This document shows positions 16,983 through 27,159 of a DNA stretch of 64,000 bases, piece after piece. Origin of the DNA: Mesorhizobium sp. WSM3859. GTDB taxonomy: Bacteria > Pseudomonadota > Alphaproteobacteria > Rhizobiales > Rhizobiaceae. The position numbers were made by a program, and so were the translations under genes. The notes below the pieces were generated by a model. It was not told the DNA's origin, did no database searches, and saw nothing but the letters and a program-made list of their open reading frames with translations. Within the stretch, counting starts at the first letter, position 1. The number at the start of each line of letters is the position of its first letter. The stretch lies in contig NZ_NSGG01000019.1 in NCBI RefSeq assembly GCF_002295065.1, positions 1 through 64,000 on the forward strand, written 5' to 3'.

Positions 16983-17786
16983 CTAAGCTCCTTCGCCTGG
17001 AACAGTTGGCACTGGCGAGCGGTCCTGCGATGCGAATATCGGCAGGGTCCCATCGTCGACGGCATCGTTGCATTCGAGCAGCCTGAGCGCCGTGCGATAG
17101 CCGTTGAAAGTACCGACATCGACATAGGCGGTCCCGGCCTTGACGCCGTAAGCTTCACCTCCGCCGGCGAGATAAGCGTTGACCAGAGTGCCGAAATACT
17201 CGTCGAAGCCGTCGCGCTGGCGCCACAGCGCCGCCAGTTGATGGAAGATACTGCCCGGCATCTTGAAGGCGCCCCAGACCCAGTTTGTTGAGGCGTCAGC
17301 TTGCTTGACTTGGATCTGCTCGACCCGCCCGTCCCCATCGAGGACGACGGCGTCGAACAGTTCCGGGCGATCGACCGGAAACATCAGGAAGGACAGCCGA
17401 TCGTCGGACAGGCGGCAGAAGCCATCTTCAGGGAACCAGATCGTATCCGGCAGGCCGACCAGGACCGTTTCTTCCGGCGTCACAAGCGGTGCTGCGCGGA
17501 AGATCGCATCACAGAGTCCAACCGGAGAAGGCTGGGCCACGAAGATTGCTGCGGCATTGTCATAGCCGCCGGCGTAATATTCGAGGATGTCCGACTTGCC
17601 CGAACCGATGATGAAGCAGATGCGGTCGACACCGTTGCGGACCATCCGCCGCACTAGATATTCGCTCACCGCGCATGGGCGCTCGGTCTGGCCGTCGAGC
17701 CGGCTGCCGACCGGCAGCAGCTCCTTGGAAAAACCAAGCGGTTGAATGCGGCTGCCGCGGCCCGCGGCAGGCACGATGCCCAACAT
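16983..17786 (-). CDS. Sugar-phosphate nucleotidyltransferase (RmlA-like)
   Basis: A 267-residue NTP-transferase. The N-terminal AAGRGSRIQPLGFSKELLPV matches the G-x-G-x-R...P..K-x-L signature that binds the nucleotide, and VGLPDTIW near 112 resembles the metal-binding region. It would make an NDP-sugar for the neighbouring glycosyltransferases. It overlaps the upstream CgeB-like gene by one base and is followed after 2 bases by the methyltransferase. The exact sugar cannot be decided. Confidence 0.8.
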   Translation of the reverse strand: MLGIVPAAGRGSRIQPLGFSKELLPVGSRLDGQTERPCAVSEYLVRRMVRNGVDRICFIIGSGKSDILEYYAGGYDNAAAIFVAQPSPVGLCDAIFRAAPLVTPEETVLVGLPDTIWFPEDGFCRLSDDRLSFLMFPVDRPELFDAVVLDGDGRVEQIQVKQADASTNWVWGAFKMPGSIFHQLAALWRQRDGFDEYFGTLVNAYLAGGGEAYGVKAGTAYVDVGTFNGYRTALRLLECNDAVDDGTLPIFASQDRSPVPTVPGEGA

Positions 17787-18886
17787 CAGACGACTTCCTC
17801 CATTGTACCACTCGCCATGGACGAAAAAGCGTCGTTCAGAATGCGGTCGAGTTCGGCGGCGCGATGCGCGGACGTATGCTCGTCTAGCACGCGCTCCCGG
17901 GCGCGGCGGCCGAGCGTTTCGATCTCATTGTCCGACAGGCCAAGCGCGGCAACGACGTCGCCGGTGCCATGCGCCAACAGAATCTCGCTGCCGGGCGTGA
18001 AGAAGCTGTCGAGGCCGGCCCAGTCGTCGGAAATGATCGCAGTGCCGCAGGCGGCCGCCTCGAACAGACGGCCAGATGGGCACCAGCCCTGTCGCGCCAT
18101 CGCCTCGCGGGTGACGTTGAGCGTCAGGCGCGAGGACGAGAAGAAGGCCGGGTGGTCGGCGGGCGGCAGGTGCCTGACGAAATAGATGTTGCTGCTCCAA
18201 GGGAAGTCCTGCGGGTACTGCGCCCCGCCGATGACGAAACGGCGCTGCGGTAATCGGGCCGCCGGAACGACGAGCAGCCTTTCCACGGCCGCCTGTCGAT
18301 CCTCGGCATAGGTCCCGAGATAAGACAGGTCGGCGGCGAACTCGGACCTTGGCTGCGCCGGCCGGTGCCGGTCAGGATCGACATGGCCGTAAAGCGGCAG
18401 GACATGGCGCGCGCCGAGAATGCTCTTCAGTGTGTCGATCGCCGGCCCTCCTGTATAACTCAGGACCAGATCGAAATGGCGCAAGCTGTCCGGCTCGAGA
18501 TAGAACGGGTAATCACCTCGCTCGATGTTCGCCAGCGTCACCGGTGTATCGAGGTCGTAGAACACTTTCAGGCCGCGACAGCTGTTGTTGGCGAGCCGAG
18601 AGGCCTCCACGGCATCCGGACAATAGGAGGTGACGATGACGACGTTGGCTTCGCGTACCGCGGCCTCAGCTTTCTGGCGGATGTCCTCCCAGTCCGGGTA
18701 GAGAACGATGTTCCCGCCATTGAGCCGGTCGATGTCCCTGGCGCCGGCATAGTAGGGCGTATCGCGCTCGAAGAAGCTGATCGACCAGCCAAGCGGTGCC
18801 AGCGCGCCGATCAGTCCACGCCAGAGCGTGGCATGCCCATTGCCCCACGAGGATGTGACGGTGAGGCCGAAAATAACCATGCGCAT
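17786..18886 (-). CDS. CgeB-like glycosyltransferase (copy 1)
   Basis: A 366-residue GT-B-type protein. MVIFGLTVTSSWGNGHATLWRG at the start and LTLNVTREAMARQGWCPSGR, then LFEAAACGTAIISDDWAGL near 275-305, mark the CgeB/Glyco_trans_1_2 type. It is a close paralogue of the gene at 23833-24942, with the same N-terminal SSWGNGHAT and the same YDLDTPVTLA-type core. Two copies in one cluster suggest successive additions of related sugars. Cytoplasmic or membrane-associated. Confidence 0.8.
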   Translation of the reverse strand: MRMVIFGLTVTSSWGNGHATLWRGLIGALAPLGWSISFFERDTPYYAGARDIDRLNGGNIVLYPDWEDIRQKAEAAVREANVVIVTSYCPDAVEASRLANNSCRGLKVFYDLDTPVTLANIERGDYPFYLEPDSLRHFDLVLSYTGGPAIDTLKSILGARHVLPLYGHVDPDRHRPAQPRSEFAADLSYLGTYAEDRQAAVERLLVVPAARLPQRRFVIGGAQYPQDFPWSSNIYFVRHLPPADHPAFFSSSRLTLNVTREAMARQGWCPSGRLFEAAACGTAIISDDWAGLDSFFTPGSEILLAHGTGDVVAALGLSDNEIETLGRRARERVLDEHTSAHRAAELDRILNDAFSSMASGTMEEVV

Positions 18887-18901
18887 CGGTTACCGCTCCC
18901 G

Positions 18902-19494
18902 TCAGGCGATTTCATTCAAACGGATCAGCTTGGAACCCCAGTCGCCGTGGACGACCGTTGTTATGGAGGCCGGCGCGATATCGAAGCGGAAGCAGTCGCC
19001 GAGCGGCAGGCCGAGGATCGCGCAGACAGCCGCCTTGATCACATCGGCATGGCTGACAAGCGCGATGCACTGATCCTGTCCATTCTCGCGCAGCGCGTTC
19101 ATCAGGCCGATCATTCTGTGCTGCACGTCCAGCATGGTCTCGCCGCTCGGCGTCCGGGCGCTCTGGCGCTGGTCGTTCCAAAGCCGCCAGCTTGCGTCGC
19201 CATTCAGTTCTTCGAAGGTCTTTCCGGACCACTCGCCGAAGTCGATCTCGTCGAGTTCCTTGCAGATCGCGATCTTTTCGATCTCGCAAGCGATGGCGAT
19301 CGGCTTGGCGGTCTCCAGCGTGCGCTCGCGCGGACTGCTGAAGATCGCGGCGAGCGGCTTTCGCGCCATCCGCCTCGCGAGATGCAACGCCTGCGCCTGG
19401 CCGGCTTCGCCGAGGCGAACGCCCTCGAGCCGCCCGGCCAGATACGATCCGACATGATCATGCGCCGCATGGCGGATGAGAAAAAACGTCGTGG

Positions 19495-19498
<4 letters not shown>
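18902..19498 (-). CDS. Histidine phosphatase family protein
   Basis: A 198-residue phosphoglycerate-mutase-like phosphatase. FLIRHAAHD at residues 6-14 carries the catalytic RH motif, and VSHADVIKA near 150 supplies the second His. The family dephosphorylates sugar phosphates, among other substrates. Directly downstream of inositol-3-phosphate synthase with a 4-base overlap, it is a good candidate for converting inositol phosphate to free inositol, or for acting on a sugar-phosphate intermediate (inference). Confidence 0.82.
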
Positions 19499-20598
<1,100 letters not shown>

Positions 20599-20641
20599 GA
20601 AACCACTGCCTCTTCGGTTGGAGGTAAGTTCCTCGCCGCCG

Positions 20642-20666
20642 AACCGGGAGCGGCCTCGAATGTTCC
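20642..20666 (-). promoter_or_regulatory. EcfG-type promoter of the ino1 operon
   Basis: On the minus strand GGAAC (20666-20662), N16, GGTT (20645-20642). It is 43 bases upstream of GTG 20598. Confidence 0.75.
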
Positions 20667-20752
20667 TTCGCGCTGCGAAAAATTGGTGAGCCTGATTGCG
20701 GATCAAACAGGCGCCGCTTCGCGTTGGCGGCCAGACAGCAAGGCAGGAGCGT

Positions 20753-22489
20753 ATGATCGTCTTCGGCGACCACAAGCGAACGCATAGCGCAGAACAGCTC
20801 CGGGAGGCTGTCTTGGCCGCGGCTCGAGCGATCGGCGATCTGACTGCCGGCCTCGAACGTCACGCCGCTGTGGTGGATCTTTTCGTCACCGCCTCTGAAC
20901 TTCTGCAGGGCCTTGCCGATGAGGAATTCGACATCGCAGGCGTCGACAGCAGTTCGTCGAGGCAGAAGCTGGGGTCGGCAATTCTCATCGAGTTGTCGCG
21001 GGAAGTGCTGCGGTCCTGGCAACAAGGATTTGCCCGAAGCGGAGCGCTCGATGCGTCGCTGCTTGCTAAGCTTGCCGCCATCGACTGCGGCGGCACGATA
21101 ACCACCGGCCCAGCTGAAGGCTATGCGCTTTACGCCCTCTACCCGGAAACCTATCTGCTTGCCGCCCTGCGGTCCGGCCTGGGCGCAAACACCTGTGTCA
21201 TCGGCATCCGCAGCATCGGACTCGGTCTCGCGGCGATGGTCGCCGCCGCCCTGCATGCGCCGCCGCCTATCAGCGTGCGACCGATCGGCCATCCGTTTTC
21301 CCGGCACATAAGTGCTGCGCCCGAACTCCTCGGATCTTGGGGCGACAGGCCGCAAGCCAAATTTGCTATCGTCGATGAAGGCCCGGGCCTCTCCGGCAGC
21401 TCCTTTCACGCTGTCATTGCATGGCTTCGCCGGCACGGGATCGACCAGGAGCGCATTCATCTCTTCCCGAGCCACCGCGGCGGACCGGGCGCGCAAGCTC
21501 CTTCCGAGACCGTCGCTGCCGCCTTGTCACAGTGCCAAGGCCATGTCGCGGAGTTCGAAGATGCCTTCGACGGCGCGGTCGCCCCCCGGCTGCGGGACTG
21601 GATAAGACATCTGCTTGGCAAGGCCGATGTTGAGCTTCATGAGATTTCCGGCGGGGCATGGCGCGAGTGTCTCTCTGCGCCGACAGGCGCCTGGCCGCCT
21701 GCATTCCCGGCGTTCGAGCGGCGCAAATTCATGGCTTCGTCCGGAGGCGAGCGCTGGCTGGTCAAGTTCGCGGGCCTTGGCGAGACAGGACAGCGCAAGC
21801 TGCGTACGGCCAAGGCACTCCACGAAGCGGGCTTTGGCGCTCGGCCTGCCGGCCTCTGCCACGGCTTCCTGGTCGAGCGCTGGCTCGATGCCGACAGGCT
21901 GGACCAGGGAGGGCGGGCAAGGGATTTGCTGATCGAATGGCTTGGGCATTACCTCGGCTGGCGCGCCGCCAGGCTGCGGACCGACGAGATCGGCGCGTCG
22001 CTGGACCAACTCGCACGCATGGCGGTGCAAAACTGCGAGGAAGCGCTGGGGGAGACGTCGGGGCACGCCTTGCAAACATGGTTTGCCCGACAGCCATCAT
22101 CGTGTCCAACGCGCCGAGTCGAGATCGACGGACGGCTGCATTCTTGGGAGTTTCTGGTCCACCCGGATGGAACTTTGCGCAAGACGGACGCGGTCGATCA
22201 TTGTCGCTCGCACGATCTTATCGGCTGCCAGGGCATAGAATGGGACATTGCCGGCGCGCTGGTCGAGTATGACCTTTGCGCCGCCGAGCTTTCGAAGCTG
22301 GTGGGCTGCATCGAGCAGGCGACATGGATCGACCGGGCTTTGGTCGACTATTTGGAGCCCTGTTATCTCGCGTTTCAGCTTGGCCTCTGGACGATTGCTG
22401 GGCAATCGCCCGAGGAGCAAGAGCGGATGCGCGCGACGCGCATGGTCGAACGTTACAAAGCTGGACTTGTCCGGCTTCTGGGCTGTTGA
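20753..22489 (+). CDS. Phosphoribosyltransferase-like / aminoglycoside-phosphotransferase-like fusion
   Basis: A 578-residue protein that I cannot assign to a named family. The N-terminal half carries FAIVDEGPGLSGSS near residues 203-216, which resembles the PRPP loop of type I phosphoribosyltransferases. The C-terminal half resembles an APH-type kinase: RWLVKFAG near 336, FLVERWLDADRL near 372 and GIEWDIAGALVEYDL near 494 in the position of the metal-binding Asp loop. ATG 20753 has AAGG and AGGAG just upstream. It is transcribed away from ino1, on the strand opposite to the glycan operons. It may act on a nucleotide or sugar metabolite. Confidence 0.6.
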   Translation: MIVFGDHKRTHSAEQLREAVLAAARAIGDLTAGLERHAAVVDLFVTASELLQGLADEEFDIAGVDSSSSRQKLGSAILIELSREVLRSWQQGFARSGALDASLLAKLAAIDCGGTITTGPAEGYALYALYPETYLLAALRSGLGANTCVIGIRSIGLGLAAMVAAALHAPPPISVRPIGHPFSRHISAAPELLGSWGDRPQAKFAIVDEGPGLSGSSFHAVIAWLRRHGIDQERIHLFPSHRGGPGAQAPSETVAAALSQCQGHVAEFEDAFDGAVAPRLRDWIRHLLGKADVELHEISGGAWRECLSAPTGAWPPAFPAFERRKFMASSGGERWLVKFAGLGETGQRKLRTAKALHEAGFGARPAGLCHGFLVERWLDADRLDQGGRARDLLIEWLGHYLGWRAARLRTDEIGASLDQLARMAVQNCEEALGETSGHALQTWFARQPSSCPTRRVEIDGRLHSWEFLVHPDGTLRKTDAVDHCRSHDLIGCQGIEWDIAGALVEYDLCAAELSKLVGCIEQATWIDRALVDYLEPCYLAFQLGLWTIAGQSPEEQERMRATRMVERYKAGLVRLLGC

Positions 22490-22507
22490 AGGCCAAGCCC
22501 GCAGGCG

Positions 22508-22693
22508 TCAGTCCAGCCTGCGCAGCATGTCGGCTTCTTGCTCCAGGATACTCGCCACTTCCTCCCGTTGCAGATGCGTCATCATCAGGCTGACGCAGCA
22601 CTCGAGATAAGTGATGGAAGCTCTTCGCAGGAACGCGGCGGTTTCCGCCGCCGCCATCTGGTCGATGTCGTTGACTGATCGCTTCGGCTGCAC
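22508..22693 (-). CDS. Small helical protein under a GSR promoter
   Basis: A 61-residue protein beginning at GTG 22693 (VQPKRSVNDIDQMAAAETAA) and ending REEVASILEQEADMLRRLD. GGAGGA precedes the GTG, and a longer TTG start at 22732 would lie inside the promoter, so the short form is preferred. It appears all-helical; the family is unknown. It lies between the kinase-like gene and the UDP-glucuronate decarboxylase-like gene. Confidence 0.6.
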   Translation of the reverse strand: MQPKRSVNDIDQMAAAETAAFLRRASITYLECCVSLMMTHLQREEVASILEQEADMLRRLD

Positions 22694-22724
22694 AGCTCTT
22701 CCTCCATCGCGGTTGTCATTCCCC

Positions 22725-22749
22725 AACCGCAATATAGATTGGTTGTTCC
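22725..22749 (-). promoter_or_regulatory. EcfG-type promoter
   Basis: On the minus strand GGAAC (22749-22745), N16, GGTT (22728-22725). It is 31 bases from GTG 22693. Confidence 0.7.
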
Positions 22750-22774
22750 GCCCCGGTGAAAAGATGCCGCTGCT

Positions 22775-23836
22775 TCAGAGCTGCAGGTTCTGCAGCTTTC
22801 CCCGACCCGCTCTGTCGATTGCAGCGACGGGCTCGATCGCGAGATCGTCCATCACTGAAAAGTAGACGATCGTCTGCAGCAGGCCTTGCCTGAGAGGCAC
22901 CTCAGGCGACCAGCCGAGAAGCGCCTTTGCGCGGCCTATGTCGGGGCGCCGCCGGCGCGGATCGTCCTCAGGCAGAGGCAGGAACTTCACGGGCGATCTG
23001 GTGCCGGTCAGCTCGCGTACCAGTCTTGCCAGTTCGAGGATCGAGAACTCCCCCGGATTGCCAAGATTGACCGGTTGGCGGGGGTTGGGATCGACATCCA
23101 TCAGGCGTCGCAATCCCTCGACCAGATCTGTGACATAGCAGAAGGAGCGGGTCTGCCGGCCGTCGCCGAATATGGTCAGCGGCCGTTTCTCGATCGCCTG
23201 CATGACCAGATTGGAGACAATGCGGCCATCGGCGGGGTCCATCCTGGGTCCATAGGTGTTGAAGATTCGGGCGACGCGAATATCGGCCATCTCGGCGCGC
23301 AGATAGTCGAAGCATAGCGTTTCAGCGGCGCGCTTGCCCTCGTCGTAACAGGCTCGCGGTCCGGTGCAGTTGACGTGACCGACATAGTCCTCGCGCTGCG
23401 GATGCTGTTCCGGATCGCCATAGACCTCGCTTGTCGATGCCTGCAGGAAGCGGGCGCCGTTGGTGGCGGCGAGCTCCAAAAGGTTGAGGGTCCCGATGAC
23501 ACAGGTGCGGGTCGTATGGATCGGGTCAGCTTGATAGCGAGGCGGCGATGCCGCGCAGGCCAGGTTAAAAACGCGATCGACAGGTTCACCGAGTTCCAGC
23601 GGGGTGCAAACATCCTGCTCGATCAGTCGAAAGCGCGCCTGGCCGACCAGCGAACTGACATTCTCCATTCTGCCGGTGAGGAAATTGTCGACGCAGATCA
23701 CGCGATAGCCGTCATGCAGCAGCGCCTCGCACAAATGCGAGCCGAGGAAACCGGCACCGCCAGCAACAAGCGCCGTCCGTGTTTGTTCAGCCCTTCTTGA
23801 TCGCCGCATCTCGATGGTCTCCTGTCTGCCGCTCAT
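22775..23836 (-). CDS. NAD-dependent SDR, UDP-glucuronate decarboxylase-like
   Basis: A 353-residue extended short-chain dehydrogenase. The NAD loop ALVAGGAGFLGSHLCEALL starts near residue 22, STSEVYGDPE lies near 132, and the catalytic Tyr and Lys are in CYDEGKRAAE near 162. CAASPPRYQADPIHTT and RIFNTYGPRMDPADGR are typical of the UXS group, which makes UDP-xylose from UDP-glucuronate. It is the last gene of the eight-gene operon starting at 31710 and overlaps the upstream glycosyltransferase gene by 4 bases. Confidence 0.85.
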   Translation of the reverse strand: MSGRQETIEMRRSRRAEQTRTALVAGGAGFLGSHLCEALLHDGYRVICVDNFLTGRMENVSSLVGQARFRLIEQDVCTPLELGEPVDRVFNLACAASPPRYQADPIHTTRTCVIGTLNLLELAATNGARFLQASTSEVYGDPEQHPQREDYVGHVNCTGPRACYDEGKRAAETLCFDYLRAEMADIRVARIFNTYGPRMDPADGRIVSNLVMQAIEKRPLTIFGDGRQTRSFCYVTDLVEGLRRLMDVDPNPRQPVNLGNPGEFSILELARLVRELTGTRSPVKFLPLPEDDPRRRRPDIGRAKALLGWSPEVPLRQGLLQTIVYFSVMDDLAIEPVAAIDRAGRGKLQNLQL

Positions 23837-24942
23837 GCTGCACTTTCGACGTCCAGATCGACCGCCGGACGCGTCCCGACAGACGGCGTCAACGCCGAAA
23901 CGAATTCACGTGCCCTTGCCATGGCGGTATGTCCTGAAAGCACCGCCTCGCGCGCCAGTCTGGCCATGTTGAGCCTTGCCCGCTCGGACTTGGCGCTGAG
24001 GATCTTTTCTACATCTCCAGCATCGGACGCCGTCTCGATCGCCGGTCCTGGGAAGAAATCGTCAAGCCCAGGCCAGCGGTCGCTTATGATCGGAGTGCCG
24101 CAGGCAGCGGCCTCGAAAAGCCGCACGCTGGGCGACCATCCGGCCGCGATCATCGATGCCCGCGTAAGGTTCAATGTGTATCGCTGGCGGCTGTAGAAGG
24201 CGGCATGTTCGGAAGGTGGCAGGTGCTCGATCCGCCCCACATTGTCCGGCCAGGCGACGTCGGGCGGATATTGCGAGCCGGCCACGACGAAGGGGCGGTC
24301 AGGCAGGCGCCGCGCAGGCTCCAGAAGCAGCGCTTCCAATGAGGGCTGCCGGTCCGCACTATAGGTGCCAAGATAGCCAAGGTCCCATTCGACGGCGTGT
24401 CTGGTGCGACGATGTCGCGTTGGATCGACGGAGCAATAGAGCGCCTTCGCCCGGCGGGCGCCGAACTCGGACTCCAGCCGCGCCAGGGTCGGCCCGCCGG
24501 TGAAGGAGAAATAGTCGTCAAAATAGGGAATCTGCCGGCGGGCAAGATAGTCGCAATCGTCCTCGGCAACCCGCGCCAGCGTCACCGGGGTGTCGATGTC
24601 GTAGAAGCAGAACTGCCCCGTGCACAGCGAAGCAAGGTCGTCGATGATCGCTCTGCCTTCCGGCACGAAGGAGCCTATCACCACGGCGTCGGCGCGCTGC
24701 AGCTCCTGCCGGTGGTTGCGGCGCAGCTCCGAGACTGTCTCGTAGTAGCGCAAGTCGCAGAAATCGGGGTCGCGCAGGTCCCGGTGATGCGCGTACCAGG
24801 GGACGTCGCGTTCGAGGAAGGTGACGCGATGGCCGAGCTCGTTGAGCGCACGCAGCAGTCCCCGGAAAGTCGTCGCATGGCCGTTGCCCCAGGACGAAGA
24901 CAGGGAAAGTCCGAGGAAAACGATGTCGAGCGGTTTCGTCAT
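23833..24942 (-). CDS. CgeB-like glycosyltransferase (copy 2)
   Basis: A 369-residue paralogue of the gene at 17786-18886. IVFLGLSLSSSWGNGHATTF sits at the N-terminus, CFYDIDTPVTLARV near 130, DLGYLGTYSADRQPSLEALL near 205, and SVRLFEAAACGTPIISDRWP near 285. The two ends of the protein match copy 1 closely, so they probably share a donor sugar or acceptor type. Both ends overlap neighbours by 4 bases, which implies translational coupling. Confidence 0.8.
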   Translation of the reverse strand: MTKPLDIVFLGLSLSSSWGNGHATTFRGLLRALNELGHRVTFLERDVPWYAHHRDLRDPDFCDLRYYETVSELRRNHRQELQRADAVVIGSFVPEGRAIIDDLASLCTGQFCFYDIDTPVTLARVAEDDCDYLARRQIPYFDDYFSFTGGPTLARLESEFGARRAKALYCSVDPTRHRRTRHAVEWDLGYLGTYSADRQPSLEALLLEPARRLPDRPFVVAGSQYPPDVAWPDNVGRIEHLPPSEHAAFYSRQRYTLNLTRASMIAAGWSPSVRLFEAAACGTPIISDRWPGLDDFFPGPAIETASDAGDVEKILSAKSERARLNMARLAREAVLSGHTAMARAREFVSALTPSVGTRPAVDLDVESAA

Positions 24943-26033
24943 TCCGCAGCCTCCATTGCGCGGCGCTCGAAATGCGCCTTGAAGATGTCGTCCACCAGCC
25001 GAGCCCTCAGCGTGTAGGTATGCTCGGCCAGAACGCGCCGCAGCGCTGCCGCGCCGATCGCGTGCGCCAGTTGCGGCGTCAGCGTCCGCATGATTTCGGC
25101 GACATCGGCGCCGTCACGCGCGACCAGGATCTCTTCGCCAGGGGTCAGGAACAACTCGATGCCGAGCCAGGCGTCGGTCAGCAGGCACGCGCCGGCCCCA
25201 GCCGCTTCAAAGACGCGTGTGGCGGGCGAAAACCCGTTGGCCGCCATGCTGTCGCGGCTGATGTTGAGCACGGCCTTCGGCGTGACGTTGAAGGTGTTGT
25301 GATTGCTGGTGCCGACATGCCCCAGCCATGAAACGTTCGCCGGCAGCGGCTTGTCGTCCCAGCCGGAGCCGCCAAGCAGGAAGCGCTGGCCGCCGAGCTT
25401 ACGGGCCGGGTCGAGGAAGAAGGCGTCGACGCGCGCCTCGCGGTCGGGCAGCCGGTTGCCGAGGAAGGCCAGGTCGCAGGCGAAGCGCGGGTTTGCGGCG
25501 ACGGGATGATGCGTCTCAGGATCGAGCGCATTGTAAATCGCCACGCATTCGGCCGCGCCGAGCGCACAATAATCCCAGACGACCGGGTCGCCGCCGCCAT
25601 AAGTCAGCACGATGCCGATCCTCTTCAGCGCCTCATGCAACGGATGGTCGGCATCGTTGCGCAATTCGCTTAGGGTCGCCGGCGCATCGACATCCCAGAA
25701 GACGGTCAGCGCGTCTGGGCGGGCATTGTCGAGAACCGCCTGCAGTAGCGCATCGTCTTCGAAGCCGACGCCGCTCGCCTTGACCACAACGTCTGCCTGC
25801 GCGGCACGCGAGGCGACCTGCATTAGCGCATTCGCTGTCGGCTCGTAGACGACGACGCTGCACCAGTCCGGCGCCTCGATGTCGCGATGCTTCTGCCGGT
25901 CATAGACGTCGGGTTCATAGAAGACGATGTCATAGCCGCGCTGCGACAGCGCTTTGAGCAGGCCTCGATAATAAGTGGCGGCGCCGTTCCAGTAGGACGA
26001 CAGGAGGCTTGATCCGTAAAAGGCTATTTTCAT
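24939..26033 (-). CDS. CgeB-like glycosyltransferase (copy 3)
   Basis: A 364-residue GT-B-like enzyme. MKIAFYGSSLLSSYWNGAAT opens the protein, TVFWDVDAPATLSEL lies near 132, CDLAFLGNRLPDREARV near 200 and ATRVFEAAGAGACLLTDAW near 282. It is more diverged than copies 1 and 2, with FNVTPKAVLNISRDSMA replacing the LNVTREAM segment. It overlaps both neighbouring glycosyltransferase genes by 4 bases. Confidence 0.8.
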   Translation of the reverse strand: MKIAFYGSSLLSSYWNGAATYYRGLLKALSQRGYDIVFYEPDVYDRQKHRDIEAPDWCSVVVYEPTANALMQVASRAAQADVVVKASGVGFEDDALLQAVLDNARPDALTVFWDVDAPATLSELRNDADHPLHEALKRIGIVLTYGGGDPVVWDYCALGAAECVAIYNALDPETHHPVAANPRFACDLAFLGNRLPDREARVDAFFLDPARKLGGQRFLLGGSGWDDKPLPANVSWLGHVGTSNHNTFNVTPKAVLNISRDSMAANGFSPATRVFEAAGAGACLLTDAWLGIELFLTPGEEILVARDGADVAEIMRTLTPQLAHAIGAAALRRVLAEHTYTLRARLVDDIFKAHFERRAMEAAE

Positions 26034-27157
26034 GCGGCGGCCTCCGTTGCAGGTTTGATTTCACTGGCGTCGCGATTGCCGCATGCGGCGAGGATGGCGA
26101 GCAATTCGTCGGCGCGGTGTCGGCATGTGTGCCGCGCACGGATGGTCTCCAGGCCCGATGCGGCCAGCGCTTCCGCAAGCTCGCGATCGTTCAGCACATC
26201 GCGGAGGTGACCACTCATCTCGGCGCCGTCGCGGGCGAAGAGGAAATCCGTTCCGGCGCGGAACAGCCCTTCGATATCCGACCAAGGTGCCGAGACCAGC
26301 GGGATGCCGCAGGCGAGCGCCTCGAACATGCGAATAGTCGGAATGCCGGGCAGACTCTCCCGGTAAGGCGTGCGCGGGATGTGCATGGTGGCGCGATGCC
26401 GGGCGAAGGCCTTCGGCACATCGGCATTGGCGATCCAGCCCTCATAGCGCAGGCCGGTATCCGCGAGCGCGGTGATTGCATCCGGCGGATAGCGCACGCC
26501 GTGCACGGTTCCCGACAGTCCAAGCGCGCTTGCCGGCTCGATCAGGAATTCGGCGATCTCGGCACTGCGCTCGTCGTCGCCCCAATTGCCGATCCAGACG
26601 AGATCAGACTCACGGTCGATCTCGGGCAACGGCTTGAACAGCCGTTCGTCCGCCGCCTCATGCCAGGTGAAGACCCGTCTGCCCCAGCCGGCGCGGAGAT
26701 AACTCTCCCGCAGCACTTCGCCGAAGACTAGCACTCCGTCATAATGCTCCAGCTGAAGCGCCGCGATCGCCTCGGTCGCCGATACGGCGCGGTGATGGGT
26801 GTCATGGAACAGGAGTGTGAAGTTGCAGTAGGCTCGCGCCCGTCCGATACGCGCGACAAGTTCTTTGTCCGTCCATTCGTGGACGATCACGACATCCGCG
26901 CCGGCGAGCCACGCTTCGTGCTCAAAGCCGGGATCGTAGGCGGCCACCATTAGTTCCGGAAAATCCTTGCGAAAGCGCTCGACGGCGAAGGGGCCTTGCT
27001 CGGCGAGCAGGTTCGATCGGCTCCAGCCATCGGCGGGCTCCAGCGCGGCCACCCCATGGCCGCGCGCGACAAGCTCGCGCATGATGCCGCGCTGGAAATG
27101 CGCGTTGCCATGGTTCCAGTCGGAAACCGCCGAATGGGTGTAGAACAGAAAACGCAT
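26030..27157 (-). CDS. CgeB-like glycosyltransferase (copy 4)
   Basis: A 375-residue glycosyltransferase-like protein opening MRFLFYTHSAVSDWNHGNAHF. VIVHEWTDKELV lies near 95, LVWIGNWGDDERS near 195 and TIRMFEALACGIPLVSAPW near 285, the position of the CgeB donor-site motif. ATG 27157 comes 2 bases after the stop of the GT4 gene; a TTG two codons earlier is possible. The single tandem order of copies 2-4 suggests stepwise duplication. Confidence 0.8.
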   Translation of the reverse strand: MRFLFYTHSAVSDWNHGNAHFQRGIMRELVARGHGVAALEPADGWSRSNLLAEQGPFAVERFRKDFPELMVAAYDPGFEHEAWLAGADVVIVHEWTDKELVARIGRARAYCNFTLLFHDTHHRAVSATEAIAALQLEHYDGVLVFGEVLRESYLRAGWGRRVFTWHEAADERLFKPLPEIDRESDLVWIGNWGDDERSAEIAEFLIEPASALGLSGTVHGVRYPPDAITALADTGLRYEGWIANADVPKAFARHRATMHIPRTPYRESLPGIPTIRMFEALACGIPLVSAPWSDIEGLFRAGTDFLFARDGAEMSGHLRDVLNDRELAEALAASGLETIRARHTCRHRADELLAILAACGNRDASEIKPATEAAA

Positions 27158-27159
27158 GG

